Source: Pseudomonas sp. LS1212 | Lineage (GTDB): Bacteria > Pseudomonadota > Gammaproteobacteria > Pseudomonadales > Pseudomonadaceae | NCBI RefSeq assembly: GCF_024741815.1 | Contig: NZ_CP102951.1 | Location: 4,354,001 to 4,418,000, forward strand | DNA: 64,000 bases | Direction of reading: 5' to 3' | In this document: positions 19,325-28,458 of the stretch, piece after piece | Position numbering within the stretch: position 1 is the stretch's first letter | How the letters are laid out: the number at the start of each line of letters is the position of its first letter | Program-made: the position numbers and the translations under genes | The notes under the pieces: model-generated | Seen by the model: only the letters and a program-made list of their open reading frames with translations | Told to the model about the DNA's origin: nothing | Databases searched by the model: none

Positions 19325-20677
19325 CTAGCTCGCTTCAAATAACGCCATCGCCTCGACATGCGCTGTCTGCGGAAACATATCGAGAATTCCGGCACGTTTT
19401 AACCGGTATCCCTGCCTCAACAATTCGACCGCGTCGCGGGCCAAAGTTGCCGGGTTGCAGGACACATACACCAATCGTTTGGCACCCAGGGTGGAAATCT
19501 TGCGCACTACTTCGAAAGCACCATCGCGTGGTGGATCCAAGAGTACCGCAGAAAAGCCTTGAGCGGCCCAGCCTGACGCTAGCAAAGGCTGCGATAAATC
19601 GGTGTGAAAAAACTGAATATTATGCAAATTATTGCTGGCAGCATTCGCCGCTGCACGCTGCACCATGGTTGCCACCCCTTCGACCGCCACCACTTCGCGC
19701 GCCTGTTGCGCCAATGGCAAGGCGAAGTTGCCCAGGCCACAGAACAGATCCAGCACTCGCTCGTCGGCCTTGGGTGCCAGCCACTCCAGGGCTTGGGCGA
19801 TCATGGCGGTATTGACCGCGGCATTGACCTGAACGAAGTCCCCCGGCCGATACGCAAGTTCCAGGCGCCATGGCTCCAGCGCAAACCCCAGCGCCTGGTC
19901 CGGATCGGCCGGTTGCGGCTCGCCTTCGCCATGCAGCCACAGCTGGGCCGAATGCTCGTCGCAAAACGCTTCGAGCACGCGTCGGTCAGCGTCGGCCAAT
20001 GGCGCGGTGTGCCGAACGAGCACAGCCAGGGATGTACCACTGAACAGTTCCACATGCCCCAATACCTGGGGTTTGCTGAAGCGGCGCAACATGGCCGGCA
20101 ACTGTTGCATGATGGGTCGCAAGGGTTGTACCAGGACCATGCAGTCATCGATGCCGACGATGTCCTGGCTGGCTGCGGCACGGAATCCGACATCGAGCTT
20201 TTTCGCCTTGGCGTCCCAACGCACGGCGACCCGGGCCCGGCGGCGATAGCCGAACTCGGGACCCACCAGCGGCGCAGCCCACTCCTGCGGCTCGATACCG
20301 GCCACTCGCGCCAATTGCTCGGCGAGCATGCGCTGTTTCAGGGCAAGCTGATCGGCATGAGCAAGGTGCTGCACGCTGCAGCCACCGCAGGTGCCGGCAT
20401 GTGGGCAGGGTGCGGGCCGGCGCATGGCACTGGCCTGGAAAATACGCTCTACGCGTGCCTCGACCACTTTTGCGTGGGCATTGAGCACCCGCGCCTCGAT
20501 CTCTTCGCCGGCCAGTGCGCCGACGACGAACCAGGTACGCCCCTCGAGGAAGGCAATGCCGCGCCCATCGTTGGCGAGCCGTTCGATGGTAAGGCGCTGC
20601 TTCTTGCCCGTGGGAATCTGCGGTGCCCGGCTACCGCCCGCAGGCTGGAAGCGCAGGCCGGCATTACGCTTGGCCAT
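19325..20677 (-). CDS. rlmD: 23S rRNA (uracil-1939 C5)-methyltransferase RlmD
   Basis: RlmD methylates U1939 of 23S rRNA using SAM. The protein has 450 residues from the ATG at 20677, whose A is shared with the cysM stop TGA (TGATG). Upstream in-frame codons are ignored because they overlap cysM and lack family similarity. An N-terminal TRAM domain (QRLTIERLANDGRGIAFLEG) is followed by the [4Fe-4S] ligands CPHAGTCGGC. The C-terminal Rossmann methyltransferase has LDLFCGLGNFALPLA, LLDPPRDGA and VYVSCNPATLARD, where the Cys of SCNP is the catalytic nucleophile. It is translationally coupled behind cysM. Confidence 0.96.
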   Translation of the reverse strand: MAKRNAGLRFQPAGGSRAPQIPTGKKQRLTIERLANDGRGIAFLEGRTWFVVGALAGEEIEARVLNAHAKVVEARVERIFQASAMRRPAPCPHAGTCGGCSVQHLAHADQLALKQRMLAEQLARVAGIEPQEWAAPLVGPEFGYRRRARVAVRWDAKAKKLDVGFRAAASQDIVGIDDCMVLVQPLRPIMQQLPAMLRRFSKPQVLGHVELFSGTSLAVLVRHTAPLADADRRVLEAFCDEHSAQLWLHGEGEPQPADPDQALGFALEPWRLELAYRPGDFVQVNAAVNTAMIAQALEWLAPKADERVLDLFCGLGNFALPLAQQAREVVAVEGVATMVQRAAANAASNNLHNIQFFHTDLSQPLLASGWAAQGFSAVLLDPPRDGAFEVVRKISTLGAKRLVYVSCNPATLARDAVELLRQGYRLKRAGILDMFPQTAHVEAMALFEAS

Positions 20678-21579
20678 CAGTTGGTCGCATCGAAAATGCC
20701 GGTCGACAGGTAACGGTCGCCACGGTCGCAAATGATCGCAACGATCACTGCATTTTCCACTTCGCGCGACAGGCGCAAGGCCCCCGCCACTGCACCACCG
20801 GAGGACACGCCGCAGAAGATGCCTTCTTCGCGCGCCAGGCGACGCATCACGTCTTCGGCTTCGGCCTGGGCCATGTCCATCACGCGGTCAACGCGGGCGG
20901 CATCGAAAATCTTCGGCAGGTATTCCTCCGGCCAGCGGCGGATACCCGGAATGGCCGAGCCTTCCATCGGTTGCAGGCCGACGATCTGCACCGCCGGGTT
21001 CTGCTCCTTGAGGTAACGCGAGACGCCCATGATGGTCCCGGTGGTGCCCATGGAGCTGACGAAATGGGTAATGGTGCCTTCGGTCTGGCGCCAGATTTCC
21101 GGGCCGGTACCGAGGTAGTGCGCCTCGGGGTTGTCGATGTTGCCGAACTGGTCGAGCACCTTGCCGCGCCCTTCTGCCAGCATCCGCTCGGCCAGGTCGC
21201 GAGCGCCTTCCATGCCTTCTTCCTTGCTGACCAGGATCAGCTCGGCGCCATAGGCGGTCATCGCCGCCTTGCGCTCGGCGCTGGAGTTGTCCGGCATGAT
21301 CAGGATCATCTTGTAGCCCTTGATCGCCGCCGCCATGGCCAAGGCGATCCCGGTATTGCCCGAAGTCGCTTCGATCAGGGTGTCGCCCGGCTTGATCTGC
21401 CCGCGCGCTTCGGCGCGGCTGATCATCGACAACGCCGGGCGGTCCTTGACCGAACCTGCCGGGTTGTTGCCTTCGAGCTTGAGAAGGATGGTGTTGCTGC
21501 TGTCACCGGCCAGGCGTTGCAGGCGGACCAGTGGCGTGTTGCCGACGCAATCGGCGATGGTTGGGTACTGCAGGGTCAT
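20677..21579 (-). CDS. cysM: Cysteine synthase B (O-acetylserine sulfhydrylase)
   Basis: This PLP enzyme makes cysteine from O-acetylserine and sulfide or thiosulfate. The protein has 300 residues when started at the ATG at 21579 (MTLQYPTIADCVGNTPLVRL). A longer in-frame opening adds 22 residues that are not family-like. The PLP lysine is in NPAGSVKDRPALSMI. The phosphate-binding and substrate loops are EATSGNTGIALA and SSMGTTGTIMG, and GVSSGGAVAG is near the C-terminus. It is first in a cysM-rlmD overlap pair. The usual Pseudomonas neighbours relA, rlmD and gacS are all present. Confidence 0.96.
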   Translation of the reverse strand: MTLQYPTIADCVGNTPLVRLQRLAGDSSNTILLKLEGNNPAGSVKDRPALSMISRAEARGQIKPGDTLIEATSGNTGIALAMAAAIKGYKMILIMPDNSSAERKAAMTAYGAELILVSKEEGMEGARDLAERMLAEGRGKVLDQFGNIDNPEAHYLGTGPEIWRQTEGTITHFVSSMGTTGTIMGVSRYLKEQNPAVQIVGLQPMEGSAIPGIRRWPEEYLPKIFDAARVDRVMDMAQAEAEDVMRRLAREEGIFCGVSSGGAVAGALRLSREVENAVIVAIICDRGDRYLSTGIFDATN

Positions 21580-21734
21580 GGCGTATTCGCAATCCGGACT
21601 GCGGGGGGGTCTATCATACCGGCAAATGCCGCGAGTCCATATCACGCAAAGTGTGGCGCTTATGGCTGAACGCTATAAGCCTCGCCACCAGCAGCACGGC
21701 GAGTTTGCAGAACAGAGAATGCTTGCCAGGTACC

Positions 21735-22454
21735 TCAGCCGTCCTGTTCGGCGGCGCTCAGGACGTAGCCCTTGCCCCAGACGGTACGCACTTGCCGCTC
21801 GTGGTACCCGATGGCCTTGAGCTTGCGGCGAATCTGGCTGACATGCATGTCCAGGCTACGGTCATGCTGGACATAGCCGCGTTGCAACACCTGCTGATAA
21901 AGGAAGGGTTTGCTCAGTACCTCTTCGCTGCTGCGATGGAGGGTCTCCAGCAGGCGGTATTCGCTGGGCGTAAGACCGGCCCATTGCTTTTCATGGCTGA
22001 CGTCGCAGGCCTGCTCATCAAAGTTCAAGCCCGCGGCCTCCTCGCGCGATGGCTGTCCATGACGCCGCTCGAGCGCCACCCGGCGCAGGATCGCCTCAAC
22101 GCGCACATGCAGCTCGGCCATACTGAAAGGCTTGGGCAGGTAATCATCGGCACCGCGCTTGAAGCCGGTGATGCGATCGGCTTCTGCCCCCAGCGCCGAC
22201 ATCAGGATCACCGGCGTTGCACTGCGCTCACGCAGGTGCGCCAGCACGTCCAGACCATTCATGCCCGGCAGCAGGATATCCATCAGCACCACGTCGAAAT
22301 GCTCGCGCCGGGCGATATCCAGCCCCTCGCGGCCATTCCGGCACCAGGTGACCTGGAAACCACAGCGCCCCAGTTGCTCGTGCACATTAGCGCCAAGCAC
22401 TGGGTCGTCTTCGATGGCAAGGATGTTTGGTGTGCTAACCGATACGGGAGTCAT
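21735..22454 (-). CDS. OmpR-family response regulator, divergent from gacS
   Basis: This 239-residue two-domain regulator is a DNA-binding transcription factor. The receiver domain has the acidic pair in AIEDD, the phospho-acceptor in DVVLMDILLPGMNG and the lysine in DDYLPKPFSMAEL. The winged-helix output domain has LTPSEYRLLETL and RSLDMHVSQIRRKL. The gene diverges from gacS and sits in the place of P. aeruginosa PA0929. In that species a cognate kinase and the receptor gene pirA follow. Neither is present here, where cysM comes next, so the partner kinase is not encoded locally. Confidence 0.9.
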   Translation of the reverse strand: MTPVSVSTPNILAIEDDPVLGANVHEQLGRCGFQVTWCRNGREGLDIARREHFDVVLMDILLPGMNGLDVLAHLRERSATPVILMSALGAEADRITGFKRGADDYLPKPFSMAELHVRVEAILRRVALERRHGQPSREEAAGLNFDEQACDVSHEKQWAGLTPSEYRLLETLHRSSEEVLSKPFLYQQVLQRGYVQHDRSLDMHVSQIRRKLKAIGYHERQVRTVWGKGYVLSAAEQDG

Positions 22455-22617
22455 TGGCTTATGCTAGTAATTCTCAATCGTTGATTATTCAGGATAAGCG
22501 CCCTCTGCGGCAACTCAAGCCGACAAAAAGTCGAGTGCATTAGCCTCTCAGTCGCGGTAGTTTTCCGGCATGGCCCGCGCGCGGGAATTCGGACGTTGTG
22601 GGGTGCAGGAGAGTGGC

Positions 22618-25371
22618 GTGCTAAATAAACTGGGTATCAAAGGCCGCGTGCTGGTGCTCGCCTTGGTGCCGGCCAGCCTGATGGCACTGGTCCTGGGCGG
22701 CTACTTCACCTGGCTGCAGCAAATGGAATTGCAAACCCAACTGTTGAAACGCGGCGAAATGATCGCCGAGCAACTGGCGCCGCTGGTGGCCCCGGCCCTG
22801 GTCCGCAAGGATGCCCCGCTACTGGAGCGCATTGCCTCCCAGGCGCTGGACCAACCGGACGTGCGCGCCGTCTCGTTCCTGACGCCCGATCGGCGCGGGC
22901 TGGCCCATGCCGGCCCGAGCATGCTCAACCAGCCACCGACCGGCGACCTGATGCACCTGCTGCAACGCAGCGGCAGTGACGCGACCCGTTACCTCTTGCC
23001 GGTGTTCGGTCATCACCGCGACCTGGCCGGCGAAACGGTGCCCGAGGAAACCGACCGCCTGCTCGGCTGGGTCGAACTGGAACTGTCCCACGACGGCACC
23101 CTGCTTCGCGGCTATCGCAGCCTGTTTGCCAGCCTGCTGCTGATCAGTTTCGGCCTGGCCGGCACAGCCCTGCTGGCCCTGCGCATGAGCCGTTCGATCA
23201 ACGGGCCGATCAGTCAGATCAAGGAAGCCGTCACCCAGTTCAAGGACGGCAACCTGGAAAAACGCCTGCCCGCGCTCGGCAGCTACGAACTCGACGAACT
23301 GGCGGCCGGCATCAACCGCATGGCCGGCACCCTGCAAAACGCCCAGGAAGAACTGCAGCACAGCATCGACCAGGCCACTGAAGACGTGCGCCAGAACCTC
23401 GAAACCATCGAGATCCAGAACATCGAACTGGACCTGGCACGCAAGGAGGCCCTGGAGGCCAGCCGCATCAAGTCGGAATTCCTCGCCAACATGAGCCATG
23501 AGATCCGCACGCCGCTCAATGGCATCCTCGGTTTTACCCATCTGTTGCAGAAGGGCGAACTGACGCCGCGCCAGCTCGACTATCTCAATACCATCGAAAA
23601 GTCCGCCGACAGTCTGCTGGGAATCATCAACGAGATCCTCGACTTCTCCAAGATCGAGGCCGGCAAACTGGTGCTCGACAGCATTCCGTTCAATTTGCGC
23701 GACTTGTTGCAGGACACCCTGACCATCCTCGCCCCTGCCGCCCATGCCAAACAGCTGGAGCTGGTCAGCCTGGTGTATCGGGACACGCCCCTGTCGCTGA
23801 TCGGCGACCCGCTGCGGCTCAAGCAGATTCTGACCAACCTGGTCAGCAACGCGATCAAGTTCACCCGCGAAGGCACCATTGTGGTCCGGGCCATGCTCGA
23901 AGAGGAGAACGAGGACAGCGTCCAGCTGCGCATCAGCGTGCAGGACACGGGCATCGGCTTGTCCACCCAGGATGTCCGGGCGCTGTTTCAGGCGTTCAGC
24001 CAGGCCGACAATTCCTTGTCCCGGCAACCGGGCGGCACCGGCCTGGGACTGGTGATCTCCAAGCGCTTGATCGAACAGATGGGCGGCGAGATCGGTGTCG
24101 ACAGCACGCCGGGCGAGGGTTCGCAATTCTGGATCAGCCTGAGCCTGCCCAAGGCGCGTGACGATGATGACGACCTGCCCACTGCGCCCCTGCGCGGCCG
24201 ACGCATCGCAATCGTCGATGGCCATGAACTGGCCTGCCAGGCTTTGCAACACCAACTGGAAGACTGCGGCCTGGAAGTCAGCGCATTTTCCTCCCTCGAT
24301 AAATTGCACAAGGGCGTCATGGCCGCGCGTGCGGCTGCAAGCCCCATCGACCTGGCAGTGCTCGGTGTCACTGTCTACGACATGCCGCCCGAACGCCTCG
24401 GCCACCATATCCGTGAGCTGGAGCAGATTGGCTGCCAGGTATTGGTGTTATGCCCCACCACCGAACAGTCGCTGTTCCACCCCTGGGTACCCAATGCCCA
24501 CAGCCAGTTGCAGGCCAAGCCCGCCTGTACCCGCAAGCTGCGGCGCAGCCTGGTCGAGCTGATCAACCCCCGGCGCGTCGCCAGCCAGAACAGCGAACCT
24601 TCGCTCAACCGTATGCCCCAGGTACTCTGCGTCGACGACAACCCGGCCAACCTGCTGCTGGTGCAGACGCTGCTCGAAGACATGGGCGCCAAGGTCCTGG
24701 CCGTCGACAGCGGCTACAACGCCATCAAGGCCGTGCAGAATGAAAGCTTCGACCTGGTGTTGATGGACGTGCAGATGCCTGGCATGGATGGCCGCGAAAC
24801 CACCGAAAAGATCCGCCTCTGGGAGAGCAGCCAGCCCGGTGCGGCGCTGCCGATCGTGGCGCTGACCGCCCACGCCATGGCCAACGAAAAGCGTTCCCTG
24901 CTGCAAAGCGGCATGGACGACTACCTGACCAAACCTATCAGCGAGCGGCAACTGGCCCAGGTCGTGCTGAAATGGACCGGCCTGGCCCTGCGCAGTCAAC
25001 GCAATGAGCGCGCAAGCGAATCGGTGGCACTGCAAACCGAGTTGCCGGTGCTCGATCCGGAAGAAGGCCTGCGCCTGGCCGCCGGCAAGTTCGACCTGGC
25101 GACCGACATGCTGGCGATGTTGCTGGCCTCGCTGGATGCCGACCGTGAAGCCATCCGTGCCGCCCGCGAAGCGCGCGACCGAACCGCCACCATCGAGCGC
25201 GTCCATCGCCTCCATGGCGCCACACGCTATTGCGGCGTGCCGCAACTGCGGGCGGCCTGCCAGCGCAGTGAAACCCTGCTCAAGCAAGACGATCCGGACG
25301 CCCACGCGGCCCTCGACGAACTGGACCAGGCCATCACCCGCCTGGCGTCGCAGGCGCGCGTCAGCGCCTGA
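22618..25371 (+). CDS. gacS: Hybrid sensor histidine kinase GacS
   Basis: GacS is the inner-membrane kinase that activates GacA and hence the Rsm small RNAs controlling secondary metabolism and biofilm. I chose the GTG at 22618 because it has an AGGAGA site just before it and gives 917 residues starting VLNKLGIKGRVLVLALVPA. Order: a transmembrane helix, a periplasmic loop, a second helix (~180-200), HAMP, HisKA with MSHEIRTPLNG (His about 294), the HATPase (GGTGLGLVISKRL), a degenerate receiver, a true receiver with LVLMDVQMPGMDG (Asp 717) and HPt with VHRLHGATRYCG (His 863). These positions agree with the known GacS phosphorelay residues. The frame is intact, so the Gac pathway should work. 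Confidence 0.97.
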   Translation: MLNKLGIKGRVLVLALVPASLMALVLGGYFTWLQQMELQTQLLKRGEMIAEQLAPLVAPALVRKDAPLLERIASQALDQPDVRAVSFLTPDRRGLAHAGPSMLNQPPTGDLMHLLQRSGSDATRYLLPVFGHHRDLAGETVPEETDRLLGWVELELSHDGTLLRGYRSLFASLLLISFGLAGTALLALRMSRSINGPISQIKEAVTQFKDGNLEKRLPALGSYELDELAAGINRMAGTLQNAQEELQHSIDQATEDVRQNLETIEIQNIELDLARKEALEASRIKSEFLANMSHEIRTPLNGILGFTHLLQKGELTPRQLDYLNTIEKSADSLLGIINEILDFSKIEAGKLVLDSIPFNLRDLLQDTLTILAPAAHAKQLELVSLVYRDTPLSLIGDPLRLKQILTNLVSNAIKFTREGTIVVRAMLEEENEDSVQLRISVQDTGIGLSTQDVRALFQAFSQADNSLSRQPGGTGLGLVISKRLIEQMGGEIGVDSTPGEGSQFWISLSLPKARDDDDDLPTAPLRGRRIAIVDGHELACQALQHQLEDCGLEVSAFSSLDKLHKGVMAARAAASPIDLAVLGVTVYDMPPERLGHHIRELEQIGCQVLVLCPTTEQSLFHPWVPNAHSQLQAKPACTRKLRRSLVELINPRRVASQNSEPSLNRMPQVLCVDDNPANLLLVQTLLEDMGAKVLAVDSGYNAIKAVQNESFDLVLMDVQMPGMDGRETTEKIRLWESSQPGAALPIVALTAHAMANEKRSLLQSGMDDYLTKPISERQLAQVVLKWTGLALRSQRNERASESVALQTELPVLDPEEGLRLAAGKFDLATDMLAMLLASLDADREAIRAAREARDRTATIERVHRLHGATRYCGVPQLRAACQRSETLLKQDDPDAHAALDELDQAITRLASQARVSA

Positions 25372-25386
25372 CCTGTAGCAAGCGCA

Positions 25387-25497
25387 GGCATACCGGGCGT
25401 GGCGCGCTGCGAAACCCTGGGCGCCATCGCCAGCACTACGCTGGACAACATTGCCCGCTGGGCGGTAGGCAAACCACAGAATCTGGTCGAGGGTTGA
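25387..25497 (+). pseudogene. 3' remnant of D-lactate dehydrogenase ldhA
   Basis: Between gacS and the next gene, one frame reads ETLGAIASTTLDNIARW followed by GKPQNLVEG and stop. This is the usual C-terminal end of Pseudomonas LdhA. ldhA is the normal neighbour of gacS (PA0927 next to PA0928 in P. aeruginosa). Only about 27-35 codons remain, starting a few bases after the gacS stop. The rest of the dehydrogenase has been deleted. Confidence 0.75.
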
Positions 25498-25539
25498 ACA
25501 GGCGAGCGTGCTAGCATATCGCGCAGATTTGGAGGACCC

Positions 25540-25977
25540 ATGGTCGAACACGATTTTCGCTACAGCCTGCTCAACCCGCATCACACCCTGATCGAATGCC
25601 GCGCCCTGGCACCGGGACGCTATCAAGTCACCGGCAACGGCGGTTCGATCCACCATGACGACGTTCTGCTGGTCACGCTCAAGGGCAGCAAGACGTTGTC
25701 CATGCGCCTGACCGTGGAAAAGGTCCGTCATCTGATCAACCCGCCGGGCCAATGGGTCGCGGTCGCTCGCGGCCCGGTCTTCGCCGAGCTTGCGATCCAT
25801 CAGTGGCAGGTCAACTGCGACAGCTGCCAGACCGAACTGGATTTCGAGTTCGCCGTGGATGCCAAGCTCGGCAGCAAGGCGCAAAAGCCTGCTGCCGTCG
25901 CGCGCATTGCCGAGCTGGGCTGGACTACACAGGGTGAGAAACACCAGTGCCCGAAATGTCGGGAGAAGAGCCAGTGA
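25540..25977 (+). CDS. Conserved hypothetical protein with paired CxxC motifs
   Basis: This is a cytoplasmic protein of 145 residues with no signal peptide. The N-terminal ~80 residues look like a beta-rich domain (IECRALAPGRYQVTGNGGS). Two Cys pairs, CDSC at ~91-94 and CPKC near the C-terminus, could hold a zinc ion. It is conserved near gacS/ldhA in Pseudomonas as far as I recall, with no known function. Its stop codon overlaps the GTG start of the next gene, so the two are coupled. A GGAGG site precedes its ATG. Confidence 0.8.
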   Translation: MVEHDFRYSLLNPHHTLIECRALAPGRYQVTGNGGSIHHDDVLLVTLKGSKTLSMRLTVEKVRHLINPPGQWVAVARGPVFAELAIHQWQVNCDSCQTELDFEFAVDAKLGSKAQKPAAVARIAELGWTTQGEKHQCPKCREKSQ

Positions 25978-26378
25978 AACCCACGCTGTTGATCGGTTTG
26001 CTGGGCAGCACCTTGCTGGGCTGCGCCGCAGAGCCGATGAAACTGGAGCAGGAACGCAGCTACGTGCTGGAATGGATCGGCGAACGCCCGCTGATGGACT
26101 ACAGCCACTTGACCCTGACCCTGGCCGAAGACGGCCGCGCCTATGGCAATGCCGGCTGCAACCATTGGTTCGCACCCTACACGCTGCAAGGCAACAGCCT
26201 GACCTTCGGCAAGGTCGGCAGCACCCGCAAGATCTGCGCACCGGCGTTGATGGAGCAGGAGCAGCGTTTCCTCAAGGCGCTGGAAACCGTGCAGCGCTGG
26301 GATATCTCGCCGATCGAGCAGGTGCGGTTCTGGCCGGCGCAGGGCAAGCCGCTGCGGTTCTGGCCGGAAGAAGGCTGA
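25974..26378 (+). CDS. META-domain lipoprotein (HslJ-like)
   Basis: This is a small predicted lipoprotein of 134 residues. The start is the GTG at 25974, overlapping the previous stop (GTGA). From there the protein begins VKPTLLIGLLGSTLLGC, a signal peptide with lipobox LLGC. The mature part has the META/HslJ features: a glycine-asparagine core GNAGCNHWFAPY, the strand SLTFGKVGSTRKIC and the helix EQEQRFLKALETV. Proteins of this family sit in the outer membrane or periplasm and are linked to heat or novobiocin tolerance in E. coli; the role here is unproven. Confidence 0.85.
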   Translation: MKPTLLIGLLGSTLLGCAAEPMKLEQERSYVLEWIGERPLMDYSHLTLTLAEDGRAYGNAGCNHWFAPYTLQGNSLTFGKVGSTRKICAPALMEQEQRFLKALETVQRWDISPIEQVRFWPAQGKPLRFWPEEG

Positions 26379-26399
26379 TCCGATAGCAGTGGCGCCCCC

Positions 26400-26483
26400 A
26401 TCGCTGGCAAGCCAGCTCCCACAAAGGTCCGGTGCACGACACATACCCTGTGGTGGCTTGCCCGCGATGAGGCCGGCCGGGTC
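26400..26483. repeat. REP pair downstream of the META-domain gene
   Basis: ATCGCTGGCAAGCCAGCTCC followed by CACA faces TGTGGTGGCTTGCCCGCGAT in inverted orientation. This is a second REPIN-type arrangement, between convergent genes. Confidence 0.85.
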
Positions 26484-26486
26484 AGT

Positions 26487-26951
26487 CTAGGCCCCCTTCA
26501 ACGCCGTCAACTTCGCCGACAACCCCGCCGCCGTCTGCTCACCGAGCAACTGGTCGCGAATCTTGCCCTTGTCATCGATGATGTAGGTCACCGGCAACGC
26601 CTCGCTTCTCGGCAGATCCAGGCGCTCGCCCGGGTCATCGGCCAGCACGGTGAAGCTGATACCCAGCGCCTCGCTGGCCTTTTTCAGCTCCTCGCCCCGC
26701 AAGGAATCGAAATTGACGCCCACCACCGTCACCCCCTTATCCTCCCACTGCTTGGCCAAGGCATTGAGTTCAGGGATTTCCGTACGGCACGGGCCGCACC
26801 ATTCAGCCCAGTAGTTGACCACCACCCAGCGGTTGTCCAGGCGCTCGGCGGCAACCGTCTGTCCATGCTGGTCGAGTCCGTAATCTGCGCCACAACCGCC
26901 AAGCAACAGGCTCGCAGTAATGGCCAATGCTGCCGCGAAACGCCTTGTCAT
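26487..26951 (-). CDS. TlpA-like thioredoxin-fold lipoprotein
   Basis: This 154-residue periplasmic thiol-disulfide protein is probably membrane-anchored. The N-terminus MTRRFAAALAITASLLLGGC is a signal peptide with lipobox. The thioredoxin fold follows, with the active site NYWAEWCGPCRTEIPELN (residues ~47-64). The cis-proline loop ALPVTYIIDDKGKI comes near residue 120. Family members reduce apocytochromes or periplasmic disulfides. The gene is divergent from arsC, and in Pseudomonas it commonly neighbours arsC-wrbA. Confidence 0.9.
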   Translation of the reverse strand: MTRRFAAALAITASLLLGGCGADYGLDQHGQTVAAERLDNRWVVVNYWAEWCGPCRTEIPELNALAKQWEDKGVTVVGVNFDSLRGEELKKASEALGISFTVLADDPGERLDLPRSEALPVTYIIDDKGKIRDQLLGEQTAAGLSAKLTALKGA

Positions 26952-27076
26952 GGGTCAATCCTTCTGGTGGATGCATGCAAAATGCAATTTAGCTGCGAGC
27001 AATGACCTCGTACGGTTCAGACACGGCTCCAGCATGGTTAGAATAGCCGCCACCTTACGCAAGATGCGACTCGAAC

Positions 27077-27430
27077 ATGACCGACTTGACGCTTTATCAC
27101 AACCCGCGCTGCTCGAAATCCCGTGGCGCGCTGGAGCTGCTCGAAGCGCGTGGCCTGACCCCCACCGTGGTTCGATACCTGGAAACCCCGCCAGACGCCG
27201 CCACCCTGCAAAGCCTGCTGGGCAAGCTCGGCATCGGTGCCCGCCAACTGCTGCGCACCGGCGAAGACGAATACAAAAGCCTTGATCTGGCCAACCCCGC
27301 GCTGAGCGAAGCGCAACTGATCGCGGCCATGGTCACTCATCCGAAGCTGATCGAACGGCCGATCCTGGTCGTCGGCGACAAGGCCGTGATCGGTCGCCCG
27401 CCAGAGAAAGTGCTGGAGATCCTGGCGTGA
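27077..27430 (+). CDS. arsC: Glutaredoxin-dependent arsenate reductase ArsC
   Basis: This 117-residue protein of the ArsC/Spx fold reduces arsenate to arsenite with glutathione and glutaredoxin. The catalytic Cys is in YHNPRCSKSRGALELL (residue ~12). The C-terminal IERPILVVGDKAVIGRPPE carries the arsenate-binding Arg. The length is normal. It is not in an ars operon: there is no arsR or arsB nearby. Its stop overlaps the GTG of wrbA. The chromosomal arsC-wrbA-DUF2069 order is conserved in Pseudomonas (PA0950-0948). Confidence 0.93.
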   Translation: MTDLTLYHNPRCSKSRGALELLEARGLTPTVVRYLETPPDAATLQSLLGKLGIGARQLLRTGEDEYKSLDLANPALSEAQLIAAMVTHPKLIERPILVVGDKAVIGRPPEKVLEILA

Positions 27431-28032
27431 GCAGCCCCTACATCCTTGTTCTGTATTACAGCCGGCATGGCTCGACCAGTGAAATGGCCCGGCAGATTGC
27501 CCGGGGCGTCGAGCTGGCCGGGCTCGAAGCGCGCGTGCGCACGGTGCCGGCCATCTCGACAGAGTGTGAAGCGGTCGCCCCGGACATCCCGGAACAGGGT
27601 GCGCTGTATGCCAGCCTGGATGACCTGCGCCATTGTTCTGGCCTGGCCCTGGGCAGCCCGACCCGCTTCGGCAACATGGCGGCGCCGCTCAAGTACTTCG
27701 TCGACGGCACCAGCAGCCTCTGGCTCAGTGGCGGCCTGGTCGGCAAACCGGCGGCGGCGTTTACCTCCACCGCCAGCCTGCATGGCGGCCAGGAATCGAC
27801 CCTGCTGTCGATGCTGTTGCCCCTGATGCACCACGGCATGCTGATCATGGGCTTGCCCTACAGCGAGTCGGCGCTGCTCGACACCCGTGGCGGCGGCACG
27901 CCTTACGGCGCCAGCCACCACGCCGGGGCTGACGGCAAACGCAGCCTGGACGAACACGAAATCGCGCTGTGCCGCGCCCTCGGCCAACGCCTGGCCACTA
28001 CCGCCAAACTGCTGGAGAACACGCGTGGCTAA
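27427..28032 (+). CDS. wrbA: NAD(P)H:quinone oxidoreductase WrbA
   Basis: This 201-residue flavodoxin-fold enzyme transfers two electrons from NAD(P)H to quinones, preventing semiquinone radicals. The FMN phosphate loop is YYSRHGSTSEMARQIA (residues ~10-25). The flavin-contact loops are GSPTRFGNMAAPLKYF and TSTASLHGGQESTLLSM, followed by YGASHHAG. It starts at a GTG that overlaps the arsC stop. It overlaps the following DUF2069 gene by eight bases, so the three genes form a coupled operon. Confidence 0.95.
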   Translation: MSSPYILVLYYSRHGSTSEMARQIARGVELAGLEARVRTVPAISTECEAVAPDIPEQGALYASLDDLRHCSGLALGSPTRFGNMAAPLKYFVDGTSSLWLSGGLVGKPAAAFTSTASLHGGQESTLLSMLLPLMHHGMLIMGLPYSESALLDTRGGGTPYGASHHAGADGKRSLDEHEIALCRALGQRLATTAKLLENTRG

Positions 28033-28441
28033 AAAGCCGAAAATCCTCCCCTCCCTGGAGTGGCTGGCGCCGCGCCTGCGCATCAGCCGGGCGCTGAGCC
28101 TGGCCTGCTTCTTTGCCCTGATCCTGTTGTTGACCGCCAACAACCTGCTGTTCGCCGACCTGCATGGCGCCCGCACCGGCGTGATCCTGGCCATCGAACT
28201 GGTACCGCTGGCCTTGCTCCTGCCCGGCATCGTGCTCGGCAATGCCCGCGCCCACGCCTGGGCCTGCTTCGTGGTCAACCTGTATTTCATCAAGGGCGTA
28301 CTGGCGGCGTTCGATCCGTCACGTTCGATTTTCGGCTGGTTGGAAGTGCTGCTCAGCCTGGCGCTGTTCGTCAGTGCGCTGCTGTACGTGCGCTGGAAGT
28401 TCCAGCACGACCGCAAGCTGGCCGGCGAAGGCCTGGCATAA
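28025..28441 (+). CDS. DUF2069 inner-membrane protein
   Basis: This is a 138-residue protein with four hydrophobic helices (about residues 25-43, 50-68, 75-93 and 100-120) typical of DUF2069. The start is the GTG at 28025 inside the end of wrbA, giving VAKKPKILPSLEWL. Its function is unknown. The position behind wrbA is conserved (PA0948). The next gene, a glycosylase, starts 18 bases after the stop. Confidence 0.87.
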   Translation: MAKKPKILPSLEWLAPRLRISRALSLACFFALILLLTANNLLFADLHGARTGVILAIELVPLALLLPGIVLGNARAHAWACFVVNLYFIKGVLAAFDPSRSIFGWLEVLLSLALFVSALLYVRWKFQHDRKLAGEGLA

Positions 28442-28458
28442 CGACAACGGGAGCGGGC

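Noticed and set aside
22819..24408. A 529-codon open frame antisense to gacS
   Set aside because: gacS has every expected domain and residue on the other strand; the antisense frame is a shadow of biased third positions.
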